A stretch of 64,000 bases of DNA from Lentzea sp. NBRC 102530 (GTDB taxonomy: Bacteria > Actinomycetota > Actinomycetes > Mycobacteriales > Pseudonocardiaceae): NCBI RefSeq assembly GCF_030269365.1, contig NZ_BSTF01000012.1:224474-288473 (forward strand), read 5' to 3'. Of the stretch, positions 1 through 7,318 are shown in pieces. Positions within the stretch are counted from its first letter, which is position 1. Each line of letters opens with the position of its first letter. The notes under the pieces are model-generated. The model saw only the letters and a program-made list of their open reading frames with translations, did no database searches and was not told where the DNA came from. The position numbers were made by a program, and so were the translations under genes.

Positions 1-1869
1 TCCTTCAGTCAACTGGTGGGCCAGGTCGGCGCCCAGCGAGGCGGCGACGCGCAGTTTCGACTGGAACGCGTCGAGCCGCTGGAATGCTGCGCCGAGCTGT
101 CGCTGCCGGTCCAGATCCAGCACCGGTACCTCGATGCGGCGCAGGTCGATCCTGCGGGAACCCGAGGACGTCGTGCTGCTCGACCTGGCGTCGCTGTTGA
201 CGCGGATCTGGGCTGCGAGGAAGTGCACGTCCAACTGCTTCGGGTCTACCCGGATGAGGGTCAGGCCTGGCCCGAGGACGAGTCCGTCGGTGTCGATCAC
301 CCGGTTCGGGTGTTGTTGTTCAACGACGACCAGCGGCACCACCAGGTCACCGGGAATCAGGTGGATGGGGTCGTGTTCGTCCGTTCCACCGAAGCGACCC
401 TCCGGTTCGCTCCCGATCACCACGTCACGTCCGGTCAGCACCGGCGGACCCGAACCGGCCTCGTCCACGGGCAGCGGCCCGACGTGCTGGCGTACCACCA
501 GTGCGCCCGCGCGCGCGAGATCGTTGATCGTTGTGGTCGCCTGCGGTCCTCGTCTGCTGCCAGAGAACTCCGGCAGCAGGCCGCCGAGCTCCTCCAGCAG
601 TCGAGCCAGGTCCTGTCTGGTGCGTTCGAGCGTGCGGGGGTCCAGTGTCGATTGCGGCTGCGGCAGGTGCCGGGCGGGGGTGAGGTCGACGTCTTGGTCG
701 AGCAGGTGAATCGGCTCGAAAACCTGCTGCGTGCCCGAGACCTCCTTCACCGTTCCGGTGTTCCCGAACTCGCGCCATGCGTCCACCACCTCGTCGCGGA
801 GGGCGGGCCAGTCCACCTGCCCGCGCCGTGACGGCTGGTGGTGGCTCATGTCCATGAGCAGGACCGGGCCGACGCCACCGGAGTCCGGTTTGCGCAGCAC
901 CCACAGATGAATCGGAATGCCGGTGGACATCAGCACCCCGGCAGGCAACGCGATCACCGCACGGACCACGCCCCGGCGCAGCAGCGCTTGTCGAATCACT
1001 CGTCCCGACCGGCGGAAGGCCACACCAGCCGGGAGTGCCAGCACCACCGAGCCTCCCGGCTTCACGTGGGCGAGGCAGTGCTGCACCCACGCCAGCTCGG
1101 GTTCACCTTTCAACGGGTACCCGTACTCCCAGCGCGGGTCCATACCCAGCTCGTCGTGCCCCCAGTCCCTGTAACCGAAGGGTGGATCGCATACGACGGC
1201 GTCGGCCTGCAGGTCCGTGAACGCGTCGGCGCGCAGTGCGTCACCCGTCGCGATGTCCGCCGGCACCGGCTCCGCCAGCCGTGCCCTGGCCAACCTCGCC
1301 AACGTGGAGTGAATCTCCTGGCCGACCAGACGGTCTGCTCCAGAGAGTCCTGCGGCTCGCAGGATGTTCCCCGCGCCGCATGCCGGATCGAACACTGTGC
1401 CGATCACCGGGGCGGTGAGTTCGACCATCAGCCGAGCCAGGTCAGTCGGAGTTACCAGGTGCTGGCGCTGCTGCCGGTCGAGGACCCGCCCGGTGAGCGA
1501 CTCCACGAGGTCGTCAAGCGGCAGCTCGGTCAGGTCGTCGAGCAGGTGCCGGATCTCGTTGGGCAGTTCGGCCGCGAGCGGGTTGCGCAGATGGGTCGCC
1601 ACGTCGGCGACCAGTTCCAGGGCGTCCGTGTCGTGTCGACCGGCGTTCAGCGCGAGCCACAGGGCGTCCGCAGGTTCGCTGTCGCTCAGCTTCCGCTGTC
1701 TGCGCAGCCAGCGTTCGACCTCGACAAGGCGGAACGCTGGAGAACTTCCGGGGCCGGTCACCGGCTCGGGAAAGTCCGAGTACCGCTTTCGCCAGTTTCC
1801 CACTGCGGCTCTGCCCACGTTCGCCAACCGGGCGATCTCCGCAGCCGTCACCAGCGTGTCTTCCGGCAT
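1..1869 (-). CDS. N6-adenine DNA methylase with N-terminal HTH and C-terminal specificity-like domain (3' end cut by window edge)
   Basis: Read on the minus strand from ATG at 1869 (preceded by GGGAGG) with no stop before the window edge: 623 codons are visible. Residues 1-60 look like a helix-turn-helix module. Residues 158-168 hold the S-adenosylmethionine motif FDPACGAGN and residues 228-231 the catalytic DPPF of N6-adenine methylases. After about residue 450 the protein resembles a type I HsdS target-recognition half, with a phrase like RIEVPVLDLDRQRQLG. This suggests an HsdM-HsdS fusion that modifies its own target. No endonuclease gene is visible, but the missing side of the window could hold one. 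An orphan epigenetic methylase, or part of a restriction or defence locus, are both possible. Confidence 0.85.
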   Translation of the reverse strand, partial: MPEDTLVTAAEIARLANVGRAAVGNWRKRYSDFPEPVTGPGSSPAFRLVEVERWLRRQRKLSDSEPADALWLALNAGRHDTDALELVADVATHLRNPLAAELPNEIRHLLDDLTELPLDDLVESLTGRVLDRQQRQHLVTPTDLARLMVELTAPVIGTVFDPACGAGNILRAAGLSGADRLVGQEIHSTLARLARARLAEPVPADIATGDALRADAFTDLQADAVVCDPPFGYRDWGHDELGMDPRWEYGYPLKGEPELAWVQHCLAHVKPGGSVVLALPAGVAFRRSGRVIRQALLRRGVVRAVIALPAGVLMSTGIPIHLWVLRKPDSGGVGPVLLMDMSHHQPSRRGQVDWPALRDEVVDAWREFGNTGTVKEVSGTQQVFEPIHLLDQDVDLTPARHLPQPQSTLDPRTLERTRQDLARLLEELGGLLPEFSGSRRGPQATTTINDLARAGALVVRQHVGPLPVDEAGSGPPVLTGRDVVIGSEPEGRFGGTDEHDPIHLIPGDLVVPLVVVEQQHPNRVIDTDGLVLGPGLTLIRVDPKQLDVHFLAAQIRVNSDARSSSTTSSGSRRIDLRRIEVPVLDLDRQRQLGAAFQRLDAFQSKLRVAASLGADLAHQLTEG

Positions 1870-1996
1870 GCACACCTCCCTGAGGAATGTCTGTGAGCCT
1901 AGCGCACACCATATGTGTTGTTGACTGTGTACATCGGTATGTGTTTGCATGACTGCGTCAACATCAAAACCATGGGTTCCTGTTGGAGGACTCCTG
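1870..1996. promoter_or_regulatory. Divergent promoter region between methylase and sigma factor
   Basis: This 127-nt stretch is clearly less GC-rich than its surroundings and must drive both divergent genes. For the methylase, TAGGCT (complement of 1896-1901) is a plausible -10, 27 nt upstream of the ATG. For the sigma gene, TTGACT at 1921-1926 is a plausible -35. An imperfect palindrome centred on CATATG (about 1907-1920) lies between them and could be an operator. This is inference from pattern only. Confidence 0.3.
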
Positions 1997-2578
1997 ATGA
2001 CGTCCCTCATCGACTCCGACGCGGCCTACGGCGTCTTCGTCGAGGCCGCGGTGCGGGGAGATCGGCAAGCGACCAGCGAGCTGCTTGCCCGTCTGCAGCC
2101 TCGCGTCGTCCGCTACTGCCGGGCCCGGATCATCGGCAGCGGCACTGATGCGTCCGCCGACGACGTAGCGCAGGAAACCCTGTTCGCGGTGCTGACCGCG
2201 CTGCCGTCGTACCGGAACGAAGGGCACGGGTTCGGCGCCTTCGTCTTCGGCATCGCCGGACGCAAGGTTGCCGACTTCTACCGCAGGAAGGGCCGGGATC
2301 GGACGACGCCTGCGGCCGAACTTCCCGATGTTCAGGACGAGTGCGGCGGCCCTGAGCAGAGTGCGTTGCGGGCGGAGTTGGTGCGGAAGGTTCAGGGGAT
2401 GCTGGGAACGCTGAGCGAGAGTCAGCGCGACATCTTGGTGTGCCGGCTGGTGGTCGGCCTGTCCGCAAAAGAGACGGCGGACCTGCTGTCGACGACGCCG
2501 GGCGCCGTCCGCGTCGCCCAGCATCGCGCCCTGGAGAAGCTCCGCGGTCTGCTCGGAATCAAGCCTCGGCCGGTGTAG
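1997..2578 (+). CDS. ECF RNA polymerase sigma factor, SigD/ShbA-like
   Basis: A 193-residue sigma-70 family protein. Region 2 lies around residues 10-85 and includes the -10 recognition stretch DDVAQETLFAVLTALPSYR. Region 4 lies around residues 125-180 and includes the helix-turn-helix ending in PGAVRVAQHRALEKLR. The start at 1997 is chosen because GGAGGA sits 6 nt upstream; an in-frame ATG at 1949 lacks such a site. The sequence resembles mycobacterial SigD and streptomycete ShbA, but in those organisms the gene sits near guaB, not a methylase, so orthology is unproven. No anti-sigma gene is adjacent. Confidence 0.88.
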   Translation: MTSLIDSDAAYGVFVEAAVRGDRQATSELLARLQPRVVRYCRARIIGSGTDASADDVAQETLFAVLTALPSYRNEGHGFGAFVFGIAGRKVADFYRRKGRDRTTPAAELPDVQDECGGPEQSALRAELVRKVQGMLGTLSESQRDILVCRLVVGLSAKETADLLSTTPGAVRVAQHRALEKLRGLLGIKPRPV

Positions 2579-2589
2579 CCGCGCGGTCC

Positions 2590-3230
2590 GGACGCTACAT
2601 GTGGTCGGCCTGGGTTGATGTTGCGGATGACCGGCCCGTCAAGGTGGTTGCCGTTCGGAATCGTGCTGCGCTTCAGGTCTTTCAGGAAATTTTCGAAGAT
2701 CGGGTGCGCGACGCAGCGGGCGTTGGAGCTGTCCGGGTTTGCACTCGTTTCTGGGTGGGATGACTTGCTACACGTAGGTGTAGGCGTTCGTTCTGCGGCA
2801 GGACCCCGGGTATGCGCAGAAGTCCCACTTCTGCTTCTCGTGGGACTTGAAGTCCTTGCCGTTCAAGGGAAGTCGGTAGAATGACCATGCCGCTTCGGTG
2901 TGGACGATGAACGAACGAGACCCGCGAGGTTCAGATCCTGGAAGTCACCCGATGCGCTCGACGCAGCTGGTCAGACGGCTCCATGAGCCACTATGCGTCA
3001 GGCGATGTGCTGGCGCAGCATGGCTAACAGGTCCAACGCGAGGAATGCGCCTGTGCCGAGGTCCTGGCGAAGTGGAAGTGTCGCTCCAGTCTTTCGGCGG
3101 CGCTTCCATCAATGCTGTAACCGATTCGTCGAACCGCAGTCGACTGTTCTTGCGAGGAAGGTCTTGTCGTTCGGCTGAACGTGGTGAAGGACGGGTCGAT
3201 GTAAATGTTCACGTGGTGGCTCGGTTCCAC
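2590..3230 (-). pseudogene. Decayed coding DNA, unidentified
   Basis: No intact gene fits this 640-nt gap. On the minus strand several short protein-like fragments appear in different frames. About 49 codons ending near 2770 have no start codon and contain WSFYRLPLNGKDFKSHEKQ followed by CAYPGSC. A second fragment around 3010-3100 ends in DLGTGAFLALDLLAMLRQHI. A third starts near 3220 with HVNIYIDPSFTTFSR. Base composition is less biased than in neighbouring genes. A 9-bp inverted repeat (2820-2828 with 2840-2848) lies inside. The best reading is one or more old genes broken by frameshifts; I do not recognise the family. Confidence 0.35.
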
Positions 3231-3231
3231 G

Positions 3232-4347
3232 TCAGGCCCCGGCCACCCGCACCTCGGACACCACCTGGCGCACCAGCACCCGCAACGCCTCGCGGTCCAC
3301 CGTCGCCGGGTCGTCGGCCAGCCAGTCGCCCATCTCGTCGACGAACTGCTCCGGCGTCATCGGCGGCACCTCGTAGTCGAGGTCGTCGTCGCAGGTGACC
3401 TCGCCGGCGCGGCTCGGGTAGACGATCACGGCGCCGCGGATCTCGAGCCACGGCAGGAGTTCTGCGAAGCGCTCGACGCTGTCGAGCAATGACGAGGAGC
3501 CGCCGCGGAACGGGTGGCCGTTGCGCCACAGTTCGCCGTCCTCGTCGCAGTAGTAGTGGCCGGGGAGCCACGACTTCGACTCGATGAGGACCAGGCGGCG
3601 GCCGCAGAGCAGGGCGTGGTCGACGTCGGTGAAGACGGATCCGGGCCAGGCGAGGCCGTGGAAGATGCGCACGCCCGGTAGTTGCGTCATGTACTCCGTG
3701 AGCAATCCGGCGGTCAGCCGTTCGCGTCTGTTTTCACCCGGACGGCCGAAGATGGTGTTCCCGTCGTACTCGCCGGCGAACGCCCGTTCGGCCCGCGCGA
3801 CGGCCAGGTAGCGGCGCACCAGTCGGAACGCGCCGTAACCGGCGCCCGCGACGAGGGGTAGCCAGACGGCCAGCAGGAGTGGTGACAGAGGGAGCGTCAA
3901 CGGGATGAGCAGGACGAACCACCCACCGATCGCGGCCGCCGCGGGGGCGTGGCCGAGGCCGGTGGCGGGGACGTAGCGGACTCGTGCGCCCAGGTCGATG
4001 CGGTTCCACCACTCCATCGAGCCCAGGTCGACTCGGGGGCGCGGTGCCATGTAGTTCGGGTCGTCGCCGAAGTCGCGCAGCCTGCCCGTGTGGCCTGTTC
4101 GGCGAGGTCGCGGGCGTGTCGCGGGGCGGACGACCGTCGTCGCGGACCTGGCCGGGCGGTCGTAGTCGGCGCGGCGGACCGGGTCCTTCAGCGTCTCGTA
4201 GGCCTCCTGGAGCAGGCGGAAGCCGCCAGACGTCCCACCCGCGTCGGGGTGCATGACCTTGGCGAGAGAGCGGTAGGCCGACTTGATCTCCGAGGCGCTG
4301 GCGCCCCGGTTGACACCGAGCAACTCGTAGTAGTCGATCCCTGGCAC
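3232..4347 (-). CDS. J-domain / NERD nuclease-like membrane protein
   Basis: A 371-residue protein starting with GTG. Residues 1-65 are a DnaJ domain with the HPD signature at 33-35, which recruits and stimulates Hsp70. A basic, Pro/Arg-rich linker follows, then a hydrophobic stretch around 135-175 able to form one or two membrane segments. The C-terminal half (about 205-330) looks like a NERD (nuclease-related) domain of the PD-(D/E)XK fold: an Asp in FTDVDHALL followed by LIESKSW, the expected D...ExK pattern. The combination suggests a membrane-bound nuclease coupled to chaperone activity, but the function is inferred. It diverges from the tRNA-like sequence at 4455. Confidence 0.75.
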   Translation of the reverse strand: MPGIDYYELLGVNRGASASEIKSAYRSLAKVMHPDAGGTSGGFRLLQEAYETLKDPVRRADYDRPARSATTVVRPATRPRPRRTGHTGRLRDFGDDPNYMAPRPRVDLGSMEWWNRIDLGARVRYVPATGLGHAPAAAAIGGWFVLLIPLTLPLSPLLLAVWLPLVAGAGYGAFRLVRRYLAVARAERAFAGEYDGNTIFGRPGENRRERLTAGLLTEYMTQLPGVRIFHGLAWPGSVFTDVDHALLCGRRLVLIESKSWLPGHYYCDEDGELWRNGHPFRGGSSSLLDSVERFAELLPWLEIRGAVIVYPSRAGEVTCDDDLDYEVPPMTPEQFVDEMGDWLADDPATVDREALRVLVRQVVSEVRVAGA

Positions 4348-4454
4348 GACACCGTCCAGTTCGAGGTTGGTCCGTGAACCTTATTGGGTCCAACACTTTC
4401 GCAGGGCATACGGCCCGGACTTCCCCGACTAGTGTGAAGGGTGCGGTGGCGATG

Positions 4455-4527
4455 GGGCCTGTAGCGCAGTGGTCGACGCGCCCTCCGGGACGGAGGGAGA
4501 ACGCCGGTTCGAATCCGGCCGGTCCCG
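4455..4527 (+). tRNA. tRNA-like sequence, atypical anticodon loop
   Basis: Seventy-three nt fold as a cloverleaf. The acceptor stem is GGGCCTG with CGGTCCC (one C-U mismatch, one wobble) and the discriminator is G. The D arm is GCGC/GCGC with a GG-containing loop. The anticodon stem is CCCTC/GAGGG. The variable loop is short (AGAAC). The T arm GCCGG-TTCGAAT-CCGGC is perfect and matches the universal T-loop consensus. The anticodon loop CGGGACG lacks U33; the triplet in anticodon position would be GGA, yet a Ser tRNA should have a long variable arm. It may be a tRNA pseudogene, an attachment-site remnant or an unusual tRNA. No CCA is encoded. Confidence 0.45.
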
Positions 4528-4608
4528 CTCGGAAACGGGCTTCCGCATTCCCTCGATCCGTCCTTTGTGGACGGGGTGTGGACGCGTGAAGTGGCGCAGG
4601 ATGGCGGA

Positions 4609-5013
4609 GTGGACGCACTCGAGAACCTGCGGCGCCTCTGCCTCGCCCTCCCCGAGGTGACCGAACGCCTGAGCCACGGCGAGCCCACGTGGTTCGTCCG
4701 CGGCAAGAAGACCTTCGTGACGCTGGCCGACCACCACCACGACGACCGCAGCGCGTTCTGGTGCGCCGCACACCCCGGCGTCCAGGAAACCCTCGTCGCC
4801 CAGGCGCCGGCCCGCTACTTCCGCCCGCCCTACGTCGGCCACCGCGGCTGGCTCGGCGTGTACCTGGACGTGCCCACCGACTGGGACGTCATCGCGGACC
4901 TCGTCGAGGACGCCTATCGGGTGATCGCCCCGAAGACGCTCGTCGCGCGGCTCGACGTTCGAGTTGCCGACCCGCCTGACCTGCCGCAGTCTTCCGCGCA
5001 TGGCGACCTGTGA
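4609..5013 (+). CDS. MmcQ/YjbR-family protein
   Basis: About 134 residues from the preferred GTG at 4609, which follows a purine-rich AGGATGGCGGA; in-frame GTGs at 4567 and 4591 are alternatives. Recognisable MmcQ/YjbR features are LPEVTERLSHGEPTWFVRGK near the start, and later GHRGWLGVYLD and the AYRVIAPKTLVARL C-terminus. The family has a double-wing DNA-binding-like fold with no firmly known role. The 3' end overlaps the next gene by 14 nt in another frame, so the two are probably co-translated. Confidence 0.8.
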   Translation: MDALENLRRLCLALPEVTERLSHGEPTWFVRGKKTFVTLADHHHDDRSAFWCAAHPGVQETLVAQAPARYFRPPYVGHRGWLGVYLDVPTDWDVIADLVEDAYRVIAPKTLVARLDVRVADPPDLPQSSAHGDL

Positions 5014-5260
5014 CGTCTGTGGCAACGAGTACTGGATGGCCTTCGAGGTGCGCACCGTCGGCGGCGGCGTGCACACGTTCGACAGCTTCGAGTGCGCGAT
5101 CCAACGGCTCGCGCCGCGCTGCGAGCACTGCGACTGCCGGGTGATCGGGCACGGCGTGGAGGTGGAGGGCAAGTTCTTCTGCTGCGCCCACTGCGCGCGC
5201 TCGGGCTCGGCGGACCTCGGCGCGATGATTCGCGACACCGTCGGCGCGCATCCGGGCTAG
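5000..5260 (+). CDS. Small Cys-rich zinc-binding protein, metallothionein-like
   Basis: Eighty-six residues with ten cysteines. An N-terminal CDVC pair is followed by an isolated Cys (FECAIQRL) and then CEHCDC...GKFFCCAHCAR, which resembles the C-terminal metal-binding block of bacterial metallothioneins of the SmtA/BmtA type. Zinc or another soft metal is the likely ligand; binding or storage is inferred. The start ATG at 5000 lies inside the end of the MmcQ/YjbR gene. The stop overlaps, by 4 nt on the opposite strand, the stop of the convergent TetR gene. Confidence 0.65.
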   Translation: MATCDVCGNEYWMAFEVRTVGGGVHTFDSFECAIQRLAPRCEHCDCRVIGHGVEVEGKFFCCAHCARSGSADLGAMIRDTVGAHPG

Positions 5261-5871
5261 GAGAGCACCAGGTCCAAACTCAGTGGCACGGGCGGCGGCA
5301 GAGCGTCCGTGCCACTGCGGAACGACTCCAGCAGGTACGCGACCAGCCGGCGGGACGCGGCCATCGCTGTTTCCACCGGCACGCCGGACAACCCGGCGTT
5401 GGCCAGCAGCACCAGCGTCAGGTCGTGCGGCGAGAAGTCCGCGCGCAACGAGCCGCTGTCCTTCGCGCGTTGCACCAACGCGCTGAAGTCCGCCCACGTG
5501 CGGTCACGCACCTCGGAGTGCAGTTCGGGGAACGACGCCGTGAACGCCGCGGTGAACCCACGGTCAGACGCCTGCAACAAACAAACCTTCTCGATCACGG
5601 TGGAAAAACCCCGCCACGGGTCGGGGTCCTGCAACGCCTCGTCGATGACGGCCTGGCACACCGCGAACTGCTCCGCGAAGGCCTCCATGACCAGCGATTC
5701 CTTGGTGGGAAAGCGCCGGTACAACGTCGCGACGCCGACCTGGGCGCGCCGGGCGATCGCGGCCATCGGCACCTCCAGCCCGCGTTCGGCGAACAGGTCG
5801 CGGGCGACGGCCAGCACGCGTGCCCGGTTCTCGCGGGCGTCTGCCCGCATCTGAGACGGTTCGGCGGTCAC
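5257..5871 (-). CDS. TetR-family transcriptional regulator
   Basis: A 204-residue repressor-type protein. The helix-turn-helix lies at about residues 18-65 (VARDLFAERGLEVPMAAIARR then VGVATLYRRFPTKESL, typical of TetR). The C-terminal ligand domain is about 120 residues with a SetR/TetR_C-like ending. Start GTG at 5871 is used; ATG at 5850 is an alternative. It diverges from the nitroreductase gene at 5932 with a perfect palindrome at 5890-5911 between them, so it probably represses itself and that gene. Confidence 0.88.
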   Translation of the reverse strand: MTAEPSQMRADARENRARVLAVARDLFAERGLEVPMAAIARRAQVGVATLYRRFPTKESLVMEAFAEQFAVCQAVIDEALQDPDPWRGFSTVIEKVCLLQASDRGFTAAFTASFPELHSEVRDRTWADFSALVQRAKDSGSLRADFSPHDLTLVLLANAGLSGVPVETAMAASRRLVAYLLESFRSGTDALPPPVPLSLDLVLS

Positions 5872-5889
5872 TTCTTCTCACTTCGGGCC

Positions 5890-5911
5890 AAGTGGAGGGG
5901 GTTCTCCACTT
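5890..5911. promoter_or_regulatory. Palindromic TetR operator candidate
   Basis: AAGTGGAG (5890-5897), a 6-nt spacer and CTCCACTT (5904-5911) form a perfect inverted repeat in the 60-nt gap between the divergent TetR and nitroreductase genes. Size and position fit a TetR dimer site covering both promoters. Confidence 0.65.
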
Positions 5912-5931
5912 ACGAGGCTACGGTCGGAGCC

Positions 5932-6267
5932 ATGAACTTCGGAAGCCCGATCGTGAACCGCGTCAACAAGCTGGTCGTCGGCCTGCGCGACGCGCCGCTC
6001 GTCGGAAGGCTCGTGCGCAAGGGGATCACCGTCGTGTCCTACACGGGCCGCAAGTCGGGTCGCACGTTCAGCACACCCGTTGGCTACCAACGCAAGGGTG
6101 ACACCGTCGACATCAAGGTGATGATGCCGGACGCGAAGTCGTGGTGGCGCAACTTCAACGGCGAGGGTGGTCCGCTCACGCTCGAACTCGATGGCACGCA
6201 ACGGACCGGACACGCGACATCGCACCGTGACGACAAGGGCCGTGTCACGGTGCGAGTGCAGCTTTAG
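5932..6267 (+). CDS. Deazaflavin (F420)-dependent nitroreductase family protein
   Basis: A 111-residue protein of the Ddn/FDOR-A type. It shows the phosphate-clamping TGRKSGRTFSTPVGY segment near residues 42-56 and a WWRNF motif. Members use reduced coenzyme F420 to reduce quinones or nitro compounds at the membrane. The host can make F420, since fbiC is in this window. The ATG at 5932 follows CGGAGC. The gene is probably controlled by the divergent TetR through the 5890-5911 palindrome. Confidence 0.88.
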   Translation: MNFGSPIVNRVNKLVVGLRDAPLVGRLVRKGITVVSYTGRKSGRTFSTPVGYQRKGDTVDIKVMMPDAKSWWRNFNGEGGPLTLELDGTQRTGHATSHRDDKGRVTVRVQL

Positions 6268-6272
6268 AAGCT

Positions 6273-6848
6273 TTAAGCGGCAAGGCGTCGACGCTCAAGC
6301 AGCGCCGCCACGAGGTACGCGCCGCCGCCCAGCACGGCCAGCACCCCGAAGAACCCGGCACCGGGCACGAACAGCGTCGCGGCGGCGACCAGCATCAGCC
6401 AGGTGCCCAGGTTGTGGTGCAGGGCGTTGCCGCGGATCGCGCCCTCGGCGATGTAGATCAGGCCGACGACGATGGTCGAGCCGGCGGGCCACAGCACGGT
6501 CTGGAGTTCGGGCTGGTCGAACACCGTGCTCAGGCCCGTCACCGCTAACGCCAGCGCGGCGAAGCCGGTGATCCAGGCCGTGCCCACGAGCTTCTCGGCT
6601 CGTCGGCGTGCCTCCGTGGCGGCTTTCTGCGCTCGCAACGACGACGACATGGCGAAGGCGGTGCCGGCGATCAGGCCGGTGGCCAGCAACGCGATCGGCA
6701 GCCACGACGGCATCAGGACCGCGCCGGACTTCGACAGCAGCGCGGCGCCGTGGCCGAAGACGTAGGCGAACGCGAAACCCAGGTAGGCGACGCGGTTGTC
6801 GACCTCGGCGGACGCGACGGTGGTGGCGCGGACAGCGGTGGCGTTCAT
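6273..6848 (-). CDS. Integral membrane protein of unknown function
   Basis: 191 residues with about five hydrophobic helices (around residues 20-40, 46-66, 91-111, 118-138, 148-185) and a basic cytoplasmic loop (RAQKAATEARRRAEK). I do not recognise a named family. ATG at 6848 overlaps the stop of the upstream TetR gene by 4 nt, so it is translationally coupled and belongs to the oxidoreductase-TetR-membrane protein operon. It may be the transport or resistance partner of that operon; this is inference. Confidence 0.7.
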   Translation of the reverse strand: MNATAVRATTVASAEVDNRVAYLGFAFAYVFGHGAALLSKSGAVLMPSWLPIALLATGLIAGTAFAMSSSLRAQKAATEARRRAEKLVGTAWITGFAALALAVTGLSTVFDQPELQTVLWPAGSTIVVGLIYIAEGAIRGNALHHNLGTWLMLVAAATLFVPGAGFFGVLAVLGGGAYLVAALLERRRLAA

Positions 6849-7318
6849 GGTGACTCCTGGCAGACGAGGGAGTGGATCAGGCGTGGTGCGATGACCGTGA
6901 ACTGCGGCGAGCGGCGGATCGAGGCGCGCTGGTCGGCGAGGCCGTGCAGGCCCAGCCAGAACGTGAGGGCGCGGTCCGGGTCGGGGAGGACCCTGGTGAA
7001 CAGCCGCAACGCCGCGGCGGAGAGGTCGGCCGCCCCGAACATCACGCGGTAGCGGCGGGGGTGCAGGACGGCGAAGTCGAGATAGGCGAGGCCGGCGGCG
7101 TAGACGTCGGGTGCGCCGAGAACGGCGGCTTCGAGGTCGCGGAAGGCCTCTTCGCAGACGGCGAGCAGGATCGCCGGAACGTCGGGGAACTGCTGGTAGA
7201 TCGAGGAAGTCGGCACCCGGGCCGCGCGGGACACGGCCCGCAGCGTCACGGCGTGCTCCGCGTCGATCAGGGCGGTCGCCGCCGCCACGATCGCCTGGCG
7301 GCAGGCGGGCCCGGTCAC
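6845..7318 (-). CDS. TetR/AcrR-family regulator with WHG domain
   Basis: A 157-residue protein from GTG at 7318, which overlaps the preceding oxidoreductase stop by 4 nt. The N-terminal part is a short TetR helix-turn-helix (TLRAVSRAARVPTSSIYQQF). The C-terminal part has the WHG signature WLGLHGLADQRA around residue 125. A very similar signature (WLGLHGLAHQRA) occurs in the TetR at 8465, so the two are paralogues flanking one oxidoreductase gene. It lacks the usual N-terminal extension but has no internal lesion. Confidence 0.85.
   Translation of the reverse strand: MTGPACRQAIVAAATALIDAEHAVTLRAVSRAARVPTSSIYQQFPDVPAILLAVCEEAFRDLEAAVLGAPDVYAAGLAYLDFAVLHPRRYRVMFGAADLSAAALRLFTRVLPDPDRALTFWLGLHGLADQRASIRRSPQFTVIAPRLIHSLVCQESP

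Noticed and set aside
16..1896. Long plus-strand open frames (271 and 352 codons)
   Set aside because: They are antisense shadows of the methylase on the minus strand, which has real motifs (FDPACGAGN, DPPF) and a good ribosome site.
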